Assembly (NCBI GenBank): GCA_943787925.1
Contig: CALSOH010000002.1
Location: forward strand, 248,001 to 312,000
Direction: 5' to 3'
Length of the DNA: 64,000 nucleotides
Origin: TMED14 sp003507115
Lineage (GTDB): Bacteria > Bacteroidota > Bacteroidia > Flavobacteriales > Schleiferiaceae
Below, one piece after another: positions 27,148 through 35,081 of the stretch (the stretch's first letter is position 1; every line of letters begins with the position of its first letter). The notes under the pieces were generated by a model. The model was not told the origin of the DNA. It saw only the letters and a program-made list of their open reading frames with translations, and searched no databases. A program made the translations under genes and the position numbers.

Positions 27148-28932
27148 GTGGCGCGCCGTTCGGGTTCCAAGACCCCCAAGAAGCCCATCACGTGGAAAGC
27201 CCTCAAGCGCATCGCACGGATGTACGTCTACATCCGGCCCTTTCAGGGAGAATTCCTGTTAGGTATGCTCTTCCTTTTGCTCTCTTCGGGGAGCAACTTG
27301 GCGTTTCCTGCCTTTTTGGGTGACCTGGTAGATGCCGCGCAAAATGATGCCGCGCGCATTAACCCCATTGCCTTGACCCTGGGTGGCCTGCTGTTGGCCC
27401 AGGCCGTGTTCAGTTTTGGGCGCATTGTCTTTTTTGAACGCGTCGCCCAACGCGCCTTGGCTGCACTCCGTCAAGCCATGTACGGCCACCTCATCGATTT
27501 GCCCCTCCCCTTCTTTCACCAACGACGGGTGGGCGAGCTGACGAGTCGACTGCAATCCGACATCGGTGTGCTCCAAGAGACATTCACAAGCACGCTCGCA
27601 GAATTCATCCGCCAGATTGTGGTGATCACCGGAGGAATTGCCTTGTTGACCTACACAAGTTGGAAGCTGACCGCCTTCATGCTGGCCATTCTGCCGATGG
27701 TCGTCCTGTTGGCGGTCGTCTTTGGTAGCCGGATTCGCAAATATTCAAAGCAAGTCCAAGATGCCAGTGCCGACAGCAATACCGTCGTAGAGGAAAGCCT
27801 TTCGGCCATTGCGACCGTGAAAGCCTACACCAATGAGGACCGCGAGCGTGCGCGCTACAAGGAGTCTACCCTGAACGTCGCCCGCCTGGCTATTACAGGT
27901 GGAATCCTTCGAGGTGGCTTTGCGAGTTTCTTGATTTTGGGCTTGTTTGGGGCGCTCGTGGCCGTGGTTTGGAAAGGAACCTCCCTCATCGCTACCGGCG
28001 AGTTGGCTGCGGGCCAGCTCTTCAGCTTCGTGATCTACTCGGGATTTATCGGGGGGTCGATTGGTGGCATGGCAGATGTCTATGCCCGGCTCCAGAAAGC
28101 CGTTGGAGCGACCGAAGCACTGCTCGACATGTTGGATGAAACGATAGAAGAATCCAGCGAGGCGGTTGCCACCACCCTTCCCGATCCGCTCCCTGGCGCC
28201 TCGGCGGTTTCCTTTCAAGGGGTCGACTTTGCCTACCCCTCCCGTTCGGATGTTCCCGTTTTAAAGGGATTTAGCCTAAATATTGAACCGGGCACCCAAG
28301 TCGCCTTGGTGGGGCCCAGTGGGGCCGGAAAAACCACGGTCGTGCAACTCTTGCTTCGATTCCATGAAGTCGCAGGAGGTTCCCTTTCGTTTTATGGCCA
28401 CCCTTCGAATTCGCTGGCCAAAAAAGCGTGGCGTACCCAAACGGCATGGGTACCCCAAGATGTGATTCTATTTGGTCACAGTATCCGTGAGAACATTGCC
28501 TACGGTCGACCTGGCGCGAGTGACCAGGACATTCAGCTCGCCGCCCAAGAAGCCAATGCCTGGGAATTCATCGAGCGCTTTCCTGAAGGTTTAGATACCC
28601 AAATAGGCGAACGAGGCGTTCAGCTCAGCGGAGGACAGCGCCAACGCATAGCCATTGCCCGCGCCGTCTTGCGCGATCCGCAAATTCTACTCCTCGATGA
28701 GGCGACCTCCTCCTTGGATGCCGAGAGTGAAGGCCTCGTACAAGAAGCGCTGCAGCGTTTGATGCAAGGGCGCACGAGCTTAGTCATTGCCCACCGTCTA
28801 TCCACCGTGCGAACGGCTGACCGCATCGCCTTTCTCGATGGAGGTCAGGTGGTCGAATTCGGAAGCCACACAGAACTGATGGCCCTCAAAGAAGGGAAAT
28901 ACCGTCAATTTGTGGATCAACAGATGCGCTAA
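27148..28932 (+). CDS. ABC transporter, fused permease and ATP-binding protein (MsbA-like exporter)
   Basis: A 594-residue half-transporter. The N-terminal ABC transmembrane type 1 domain (about residues 25-315) has six predicted helices, with 'FFHQRRVGELTSRLQSDIGVLQE' typical of lipid/drug exporters. The C-terminal ATPase has Walker A 'GPSGAGKTT', Q-loop 'WVPQDVILFGHSIRENIAYG', signature 'LSGGQRQRIAIARAVL', Walker B 'ILLLDEATSSLD' and the H-loop His in 'LVIAHRLST'. It works as a homodimer in the inner membrane; the substrate may be a lipid. The start is a GTG at 27148, as no ATG occurs before 'MYVYIRP' about 25 residues in. Confidence 0.93.
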   Translation: MARRSGSKTPKKPITWKALKRIARMYVYIRPFQGEFLLGMLFLLLSSGSNLAFPAFLGDLVDAAQNDAARINPIALTLGGLLLAQAVFSFGRIVFFERVAQRALAALRQAMYGHLIDLPLPFFHQRRVGELTSRLQSDIGVLQETFTSTLAEFIRQIVVITGGIALLTYTSWKLTAFMLAILPMVVLLAVVFGSRIRKYSKQVQDASADSNTVVEESLSAIATVKAYTNEDRERARYKESTLNVARLAITGGILRGGFASFLILGLFGALVAVVWKGTSLIATGELAAGQLFSFVIYSGFIGGSIGGMADVYARLQKAVGATEALLDMLDETIEESSEAVATTLPDPLPGASAVSFQGVDFAYPSRSDVPVLKGFSLNIEPGTQVALVGPSGAGKTTVVQLLLRFHEVAGGSLSFYGHPSNSLAKKAWRTQTAWVPQDVILFGHSIRENIAYGRPGASDQDIQLAAQEANAWEFIERFPEGLDTQIGERGVQLSGGQRQRIAIARAVLRDPQILLLDEATSSLDAESEGLVQEALQRLMQGRTSLVIAHRLSTVRTADRIAFLDGGQVVEFGSHTELMALKEGKYRQFVDQQMR

Positions 28933-28957
28933 ACGCCGGGGACTGTCGGCTGCGATG

Positions 28958-28965
28958 TATTTTTG
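28958..28965 (+). promoter_or_regulatory. -7 promoter element TATTTTTG of the DivIC-like gene
   Basis: A perfect TAnnTTTG ending 3 nt before the ATG at 28969. It marks the start of the divIC-mutA-mutB-meaB transcript, which would be leaderless, and decides the ATG over the TTG at 28963. Confidence 0.5.
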
Positions 28966-28968
28966 AGC

Positions 28969-29295
28969 ATGAGCCGCTGGCAAACCCTTCGATCCTCCAC
29001 ATGGTGGAAACGCCTGACGAACAAATACGCTTTGGTCACCCTCTTTTTTGTTGTTTGGATGGCCTTTTTGGATTCTTCCTCCGCCCTCATTCAATGGGAG
29101 TTGGACGCGCGTTTGAGAGCTTTAGAAGACGGGATTGAATTTTATCAGCGAGAGCTGGAAGAGACCCAACGTCAACTAGATGAGTTGGCCAGCGACCCGG
29201 ACAAACTCGAGAAGTTCGCCCGCGAAACCTATTGGATGCACAAGCCCGGCGAACGTGTGGCCCTGGTGGCCCCCGAAAGCGAGACCGATGATTGA
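28969..29295 (+). CDS. Septum formation initiator family protein (DivIC/FtsB-like)
   Basis: A 108-residue bitopic membrane protein: a short cytoplasmic N-terminus, one transmembrane helix ('YALVTLFFVVWMAFLDSSSA', about residues 20-40), then a coiled coil (about 45-85) and the family signature 'LEKFARETYWMHKPGE' (FARExY-K-xGE). DivIC/FtsB links FtsQ and FtsL in the divisome. Its stop overlaps the mutA start, an arrangement seen in other Flavobacteriia, so cell-division and mutase genes are transcribed together. Confidence 0.9.
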   Translation: MSRWQTLRSSTWWKRLTNKYALVTLFFVVWMAFLDSSSALIQWELDARLRALEDGIEFYQRELEETQRQLDELASDPDKLEKFARETYWMHKPGERVALVAPESETDD

Positions 29296-30343
29296 CAGCA
29301 TCTCCCTTCCTGACGGCTTTGCCTTGCCTATCACTGGAAAGCCGGCAGACTATCCGGAACTTCCCTGGAACACGGGGCCTCGGCCCTTTGCGCACCGGCA
29401 TGCACTCGAAGCCATCGATGGTGCGCATCCCGCCCAAGCCAACGCCCGGGCCCTGGAAGCGCTCATGCAGGGGGCGAGTAGCCTCCTGTTTTGGATCCAT
29501 CGCGCGGAAGACCTGCCCCTTCTCCTCCGAGATGTGCGGCTCGACATTGCCCCGGTCCACCTGGTATTTGGCGGAGCACTTGAGGACTTGGCCGCCCAGA
29601 TTCACGCGTTGCCTGCGAGTCAGCACCCCGAGAGCCTACAGGGTTCCATCAACCTGGACCCGGCCGAACATATTATTCGCACGGGCACCTTTTGGCGTGG
29701 AAGCATGGAGGCCGACCTGGCCCAGGTACAGAAAGCCATGCCTCTCCCCACGGGTTTGCGCGTGCTCTGCGGAAATGGCGCCGCCATGGCGGCACCCGGC
29801 CACCCCCAGGCGAGCGTGCACCAATTGGCCTATGGCCTTGGCTCCCTATTCGCCCAATTGGATCATGTCGGGTGGGACCATGCCGACCGGGCATGGCTGA
29901 GCCTGGCCGCCTCCGACGATTACCTCCAGACGATTGCGCTGGTTCAAGCGGCCCGCAGCCTATGGGAGACGGCCACCCAAAAGCACCTCCAGCGCTCTGC
30001 CCCCTTGTGGATCAGCGGCCGGCCGCATCTCCCCACACCCACCGAGGACGCCTCCGCATTGATTGGAATCGGCATGCAGCAGCAGGCGCTATGGCTGGGT
30101 GGCTGCGATGAATTGTGGATCACTCCGCTGAACGATGGCCCACAAGCCATGGACTGGGCCCGCCAACAAGTACTTGTCTTGACCTACGAAAATGGCCTTC
30201 AAGGCTTGGATCAGCCCCTGGCCGGATCCTACACCTTGGACGGCTACACCGTTAAGCTCCAGCACGAGGTCGACAAGCTCTGGAAGCACTGGTCGGCCCG
30301 CGGGGGATTTTGGGCACAACTCCAATCCCCAACCGGCGCATGA
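29288..30343 (+). CDS. mutA: Methylmalonyl-CoA mutase small subunit
   Basis: This is the non-catalytic partner of the B12-dependent mutase that interconverts methylmalonyl-CoA and succinyl-CoA. The 351-residue product has small-subunit features such as 'ASSLLFWIHRAEDLPLLLRD', 'HQLAYGLGSLFAQLDHVG', and 'AARSLWETATQKH', but is much shorter than the 450-620 residues of many small subunits and lacks the B12-binding domain. The ATG at 29288 overlaps the previous stop, and the gene's own stop overlaps the mutB ATG (ATGA). Confidence 0.88.
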   Translation: MIDSISLPDGFALPITGKPADYPELPWNTGPRPFAHRHALEAIDGAHPAQANARALEALMQGASSLLFWIHRAEDLPLLLRDVRLDIAPVHLVFGGALEDLAAQIHALPASQHPESLQGSINLDPAEHIIRTGTFWRGSMEADLAQVQKAMPLPTGLRVLCGNGAAMAAPGHPQASVHQLAYGLGSLFAQLDHVGWDHADRAWLSLAASDDYLQTIALVQAARSLWETATQKHLQRSAPLWISGRPHLPTPTEDASALIGIGMQQQALWLGGCDELWITPLNDGPQAMDWARQQVLVLTYENGLQGLDQPLAGSYTLDGYTVKLQHEVDKLWKHWSARGGFWAQLQSPTGA

Positions 30344-32358
30344 ACCGCTTCCCGCATGAACAAGACGCCGCAGGGGTCTCCCCCTACCTGCGGGGACCCT
30401 ACGGAAGCATGTATACCCAGCGGCCGTGGACGATTCGCCAGTACGCTGGATTTTCCACCGCGGAGGAATCCAACGCCTTTTACCGCGCCAACTTAGCTGC
30501 AGGCCAAATGGGCCTCAGCGTGGCCTTTGATCTCGCGACCCACCGCGGCTATGACAGCGACCATCCGCGGGTGGTGGGCGACGTCGGAAAAGCGGGCGTA
30601 GCCATCGACAGCGTCGAGGATATGAAGCGCCTCTTTGAGGGCATTCCCTTGGATCGCATGTCCGTTTCTATGACCATGAATGGCGCGGTCATCCCGATTT
30701 TGGCCTTTTACATTGTCGCCGCGGAAGAGCAAGGAGTGGCCATGAGCGACCTCAGCGGAACCATCCAGAACGACATCCTGAAGGAGTTCATGGTCCGCAA
30801 TACCTACATCTATCCACCGGCCCCCAGCATGCGGCTGATTGCCGACATTTTTCGATACACCTCGGAACACATGCCGCGGTTTAATAGTATTTCCATCTCG
30901 GGCTACCACATGCAGGAAGCGGGTGCCACGGCGGCCATCGAGCTCGCCTACACCCTGGCGGATGGACTGGAGTATCTGCGAACCGGCGTAGCGAGTGGAT
31001 TGGATATTGATGATTTTGCACCCCGCTTGAGTTTTTTCTGGGGCATCGGGATGGATTTTCTCACAGAGGTGGCCAAATTGCGGGCCGCCCGGGTCCTTTG
31101 GGACCGCATCGTGGGAACTTTCCAGCCGAAAAACCCCAAGAGCCTGCTACTTCGGACTCATTGCCAGACGAGTGGCTGGAGTCTCACCGAACAACAGCCC
31201 TACAATAACGTGACCCGCACCGCCGTGGAGGCCATGGCCGCCGTACTCGGCGGCACCCAGTCCTTGCATACGAATGCTCTCGACGAGGCCATCGCCTTGC
31301 CTACCGACTATTCGGCACGGATTGCCCGGGAAACCCAGCTCTACTTGCAGCAAAAGAGTGGGGTCACCCATTTTGTCGACCCCTTTGGAGGTAGCAACGA
31401 AGTGGAGCGGCGCACCGCCGCCTTGATGGAGGAAGCCTGGGCGCTCATCGAAGAAATCGAGTCTCTAGGTGGCATGGCCAAAGCCATTGAACAAGGACTG
31501 CCCAAGCTTCGTATCGAAGAGGCCGCTGCGCAAAAACAGGCGCGTTTGGACCGTGGCAAGGATATTTTAATTGGGGTCAACGCCTTTCTCTCCGACACCG
31601 AAACGGAGATGGAAGTCCGAGAAGTAGACAACACGGCTGTCCGCATTTCACAGTTGGAACGGATCACTGAACTCAAAGCCCATCGGTCTGCTGAGGATGT
31701 AGACCGGGCCTTGGAGAACCTTTATCGGGCCGCCCAATCCGAGGCCAATATCCTGACGGCCGCCATAGACGCGGCGAAGGCCCGCGCCACCTTGGGTGAA
31801 ATCAGCGATACCTTAGAGCGTGTATTCGGGCGCTACCATGCCACCACCCAATTAATCTCAGGCGTGTACAAAAAAGAAAACGACACTCATCCCGCCTTTC
31901 TAGAGGCGCGCGCTTTAGCGGATGCCTTCGCTGAACGAGAAGGCCGTCGTCCGCGCATTTTGGTCGCAAAAATGGGTCAAGACGGTCATGACCGCGGCGC
32001 CAAAGTGGTGGCCAGTAGTTTTGCCGACATGGGATTTGATGTGGATTTAGGGCCCTTATTCCAGACTCCCGAAGAAACGGCTCGACAAGCCATCGAAAAC
32101 GATGTCCATTGGGTGGGGGTAAGCTCCCTCGCTGCCGGACACACCACACTCATCCCCCAACTCCTGGATGCCCTGCGTTCCCAGGGTCGTCCCGATATTT
32201 TTGTCGTTCTGGGAGGAGTCATACCAAAAGGAGACTATGCTCGCTTGTTTGACTTGGGTGTCGCCGGAATTTTCGGTCCAGGCACCCCGATCGCCGAATC
32301 GGCAAGCCAACTCCTGAATCAAATGATGCAACATCGCTTTCCCGACCATGGCCATTAA
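30340..32358 (+). CDS. mutB: Methylmalonyl-CoA mutase large subunit
   Basis: The catalytic subunit, 672 residues. The TIM barrel has 'PYGSMYTQRPWTIRQYAGFSTAEESNAFYR' (quoted in part here: PWTIRQYAGF), 'LSVAFDLATHRGYDSDHPRV' and 'RTHCQTSGWSLTEQQPYNNV'. The C-terminal cobalamin-binding domain has 'KMGQDGHDRGAKVVA' with the DxHxxG His that ligates cobalt. It functions in propionate/branched-chain catabolism or, in reverse, propionyl-CoA formation. It lies between mutA and meaB in one transcript; the shorter start (30340) is chosen for the overlap with the mutA stop. Confidence 0.97.
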   Translation: MNRFPHEQDAAGVSPYLRGPYGSMYTQRPWTIRQYAGFSTAEESNAFYRANLAAGQMGLSVAFDLATHRGYDSDHPRVVGDVGKAGVAIDSVEDMKRLFEGIPLDRMSVSMTMNGAVIPILAFYIVAAEEQGVAMSDLSGTIQNDILKEFMVRNTYIYPPAPSMRLIADIFRYTSEHMPRFNSISISGYHMQEAGATAAIELAYTLADGLEYLRTGVASGLDIDDFAPRLSFFWGIGMDFLTEVAKLRAARVLWDRIVGTFQPKNPKSLLLRTHCQTSGWSLTEQQPYNNVTRTAVEAMAAVLGGTQSLHTNALDEAIALPTDYSARIARETQLYLQQKSGVTHFVDPFGGSNEVERRTAALMEEAWALIEEIESLGGMAKAIEQGLPKLRIEEAAAQKQARLDRGKDILIGVNAFLSDTETEMEVREVDNTAVRISQLERITELKAHRSAEDVDRALENLYRAAQSEANILTAAIDAAKARATLGEISDTLERVFGRYHATTQLISGVYKKENDTHPAFLEARALADAFAEREGRRPRILVAKMGQDGHDRGAKVVASSFADMGFDVDLGPLFQTPEETARQAIENDVHWVGVSSLAAGHTTLIPQLLDALRSQGRPDIFVVLGGVIPKGDYARLFDLGVAGIFGPGTPIAESASQLLNQMMQHRFPDHGH

Positions 32359-33370
32359 CCCTAAATTTCATGCCCCGGAGCGGCAAGCATGGGATGTTCC
32401 TGCCTTGGTTCGAGGAGTTCAGGATGGGGATCGAAGTGCTTTGGCGCGAGGGATCACACTGGTTGAAAGCCATCTAGCCGCAGATCAACCCCTTGCGGCG
32501 GAGCTTTTGACGGCGCTACAAAAGGCTCCACGGGGTGAAATGAAGACTTTTCGGTTGGGTATCACCGGTAATCCGGGCGCGGGTAAAAGCACCTTAATTG
32601 AAGCACTCGGAAAACACTGGACCGAAGCGGGACATCGAGTGGCCGTTCTGGCTATCGACCCGAGCAGCCAGCAACACCGTGGAAGTATTTTGGGCGATAA
32701 AACCCGGATGGAGCTGCTTGGCAAAGAAGCTAGCGCCTTTGTTCGCCCTAGCCCATCGGCAGGGGCTCTCGGGGGAATTCACACCCAAACCGGGGAGGTT
32801 ATTCAGTTATTCGAGGCCGCAGGGTTTGACCGGATCATCGTAGAAACAGTCGGGGTAGGTCAGAACGAAACGGCCATCCAAGGGGTGGTGGACTTCACCA
32901 TGTTGGTCGCATTGCCGGGAGCCGGCGACGAAGTCCAAGGACTCAAACGCGGGGTCATGGAAGCGGCTGATCTCATTTGGGTGAATAAAGCAGATGGTGG
33001 ACAGCGGATGGCGGCAAACCAAGCCGCCAGTCAACTGCGCCAAGCCTTGGGACTCTTCCAGCGCGCAGAGACCCAGCATGTGGATGTTTTAGTAGGCAGC
33101 GCATGGGAGCCTTCTTCCTTGAACGAACTGTGGGAAGCGCTGGACCGAGGTATGCGTTGGGGATGGGCCAGTGACCGAACACCGCAACGACGGAGTGAGC
33201 AGCGGGGAAAACAAATGACCCGCCGCATTCAAGCCGGCTTATGGGATCATGCTCTCCATCAAGGCGCGGAACGCTTAGCTCACCTAGAAAAACAAGTGAT
33301 TTCGGGGGGCATCTCCCCGGCAGAAGGCGCCTTAGAATTCCTGCGCCATTTCTCTACGAAGAACGGATAA
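32348..33370 (+). CDS. meaB: Methylmalonyl-CoA mutase-associated GTPase MeaB
   Basis: A G3E-family GTPase that gates cobalamin loading and protects the mutase. The 340-residue protein has the P-loop 'GNPGAGKST' at about residues 74-82, Mg-binding 'VLAIDPSSQQHRGSILGDKTRM', 'FVRPSPSAGALGG', 'IVETVGVGQNE' (switch region) and the base-recognition 'VNKADGG'. The C-terminus carries the dimerisation arm. It overlaps mutB by 11 nt. Its last 39 nt overlap the 3' end of the convergent DUF7935 gene. Confidence 0.96.
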   Translation: MAINPKFHAPERQAWDVPALVRGVQDGDRSALARGITLVESHLAADQPLAAELLTALQKAPRGEMKTFRLGITGNPGAGKSTLIEALGKHWTEAGHRVAVLAIDPSSQQHRGSILGDKTRMELLGKEASAFVRPSPSAGALGGIHTQTGEVIQLFEAAGFDRIIVETVGVGQNETAIQGVVDFTMLVALPGAGDEVQGLKRGVMEAADLIWVNKADGGQRMAANQAASQLRQALGLFQRAETQHVDVLVGSAWEPSSLNELWEALDRGMRWGWASDRTPQRRSEQRGKQMTRRIQAGLWDHALHQGAERLAHLEKQVISGGISPAEGALEFLRHFSTKNG

Positions 33371-33853
33371 GGCCGTGCGGGTGGGCAGGGTCCCCATGTC
33401 CATGGATCGAGTCAAAATGGCCTTGCTCAAGTCTGCCCCGGTAGCATCATCATCGAGGTCCGCCGCCACCGTATTCATCATGGATACCATGGCGCTTTTG
33501 GCCGTGACGACCATATCCCAGAGATGTTCCGAAACATACACCTGCTGAGAAAGGTTATGCTCAAATTCGCTTCGAATAGCCTGTTGCAGGAGGATCAAAT
33601 ATTCAGACTTACTGAGTTTTCCGGCCTTTACACGCAGTAACAAGGAGTTCGGGCTGATGCGCTCAAGCAAGAGGGCCAAACGCTCGTAGGCCTGCATTCG
33701 GATGGGCAAAGCTTGCTTCTGTGAGGCGGCAAGTCGCTCGCTTCGTCGACGTTTATCCTCATTGTCCAAAAAGCTTGACATCATCAAATACACCACAATC
33801 AGGATCAGGATTGAAGGGAAAATGGTGCGAATTGTATCGTAGAAAACATCCAT
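33332..33853 (-). CDS. DUF7935-type membrane-anchored protein
   Basis: A 173-residue protein with one N-terminal membrane helix ('TIFPSILILIVVYLMMSSFL') followed by a basic stretch and an alpha-helical cytoplasmic domain ('PIRMQAYERLALLLERISPNS', 'FEHNLSQQVYVSEHLWDMV', 'LRREMAQEF'). This pattern matches a conserved uncharacterised Bacteroidota family (DUF7935). Function is unknown. I chose the ATG at 33853; a one-mismatch -7 element GATATTTG lies 4 nt upstream. It is divergent from aspC, with only 43 nt between the two starts. Confidence 0.78.
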   Translation of the reverse strand: MDVFYDTIRTIFPSILILIVVYLMMSSFLDNEDKRRRSERLAASQKQALPIRMQAYERLALLLERISPNSLLLRVKAGKLSKSEYLILLQQAIRSEFEHNLSQQVYVSEHLWDMVVTAKSAMVSMMNTVAADLDDDATGADLSKAILTRSMDMGTLPTRTALSVLRREMAQEF

Positions 33854-33885
33854 AAGACAAATATCGCGCATTTCCCGGCAATTCA

Positions 33886-33893
33886 TACTTTTG
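33886..33893 (+). promoter_or_regulatory. -7 promoter element TACTTTTG of the aminotransferase gene
   Basis: A perfect TAnnTTTG ending 3 nt before the ATG at 33897, overlapping the alternative TTG start at 33891. It predicts a leaderless mRNA and supports the ATG start. Confidence 0.5.
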
Positions 33894-33896
33894 GGG

Positions 33897-35081
33897 ATGC
33901 TTTTTCTATCCCAGCGAGTGGAGTCTTTGGCCTTGCCCATGACCATCGAAATGACCAAGAAAAGCCGCGCGTTGCAAGAGGCCGGCCATGACATCATCAG
34001 CCTAAGCTTGGGGGAGCCAGACTTCGATACGCCCGATTTTGCAAAAGCCGCTGGAATGGATGGCATTGCCCAGAATTTCTCCCACTACATGCCAGTTCCT
34101 GGGTATGTGGATCTTCGCCAAGCAGTTTGTGAGAAGTTTCAACGAGACAACGGTTTGTCCTATCACCCCGACGAAATTATCGTCAGCACGGGAGCGAAGC
34201 AATCTATTGCCAATTTAATGATGGCCTTGGTGAATCCCGGCGACGAGGTCATCATCCCGGCGCCCTATTGGGTATCCTATGCGGATCTGGCCGAATTTGT
34301 CGGTGGCACGGTGGTCAGCCCGAAAGCAGGTATCCATCAAGACTTCAAACTCACTGCGGCTCAACTCGAGCAATCCATCAGCCCCCGAACCAAGTTGCTC
34401 ATCTTTTCCAGTCCCAATAACCCCAGTGGTGCGATGTATAGCCGCACGGAGCTCGAGGCCCTGGCGGAAGTGCTTCGCGCCCATCCTCACGTATGGATTA
34501 TCAGTGACGAGATTTATGAGTACATCCAATACGGCGTCGAGCACGTCAGCATGGCGTCCTTGTCCGGAATGCGAGAGCGCACCGCCACTGTCAATGGTTT
34601 GTCCAAAGGTTTCGCGATGACCGGATGGCGTTTGGGCTATATGGGTGCTCCCGTGGAACTCGCCAAAGCCTGCGAGAAAATCCAAAGCCAAATAACCAGC
34701 GGCGCATCGAGTATCGCGCAGCGCGCAGCCATAGCCGCCCTCAAATCGGGGCCTGAATCTGTCCAGTATATGGTTGACGCATTCACCTCGCGTCGTCGTC
34801 TTTTGGCAGACGCCTTGCGCGGTGCAGAAAAGCTGGTGGTCAAGGCGCCGGAAGGGGCCTTCTACCTCTTTGTCGACGCTTCGGCCTACCTCAGCAAAGC
34901 GCATCCCACCGCCTTGGATCTATGTATGCAACTCCTCGATGGAGGGGTGGCTGCGGTCCCGGGCGAGGCCTTTGGTCTAGATGGCTATATTCGTTTTAGT
35001 TACGCGGCTTCCGAAGAGGATTTGCGCCGGGCTGCTGAGCGAATTGTCCGTACCTTAAACGGACTGAATTCTGCTTCATGA
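33897..35081 (+). CDS. Pyridoxal-phosphate-dependent aminotransferase (aspartate aminotransferase type)
   Basis: A 394-residue class I/II aminotransferase. Landmarks are 'ALQEAGHDIISLSLGEPDFDTP', 'GYVDLRQAVCEKFQRDNGL', 'FSSPNNPSGAMYSRTELEAL', 'IISDEIYEYIQYG' (Asp/Tyr pyridoxal contacts), 'VNGLSKGFAMTGWRLGYMGAP' (Schiff-base Lys) and 'RFSYAASEEDLRRAAERI' (carboxylate-binding Arg). Bacillus-type AspC is the best match; the true amino-donor range cannot be told. Its stop overlaps the trkH start by 4 nt. Confidence 0.92.
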   Translation: MLFLSQRVESLALPMTIEMTKKSRALQEAGHDIISLSLGEPDFDTPDFAKAAGMDGIAQNFSHYMPVPGYVDLRQAVCEKFQRDNGLSYHPDEIIVSTGAKQSIANLMMALVNPGDEVIIPAPYWVSYADLAEFVGGTVVSPKAGIHQDFKLTAAQLEQSISPRTKLLIFSSPNNPSGAMYSRTELEALAEVLRAHPHVWIISDEIYEYIQYGVEHVSMASLSGMRERTATVNGLSKGFAMTGWRLGYMGAPVELAKACEKIQSQITSGASSIAQRAAIAALKSGPESVQYMVDAFTSRRRLLADALRGAEKLVVKAPEGAFYLFVDASAYLSKAHPTALDLCMQLLDGGVAAVPGEAFGLDGYIRFSYAASEEDLRRAAERIVRTLNGLNSAS

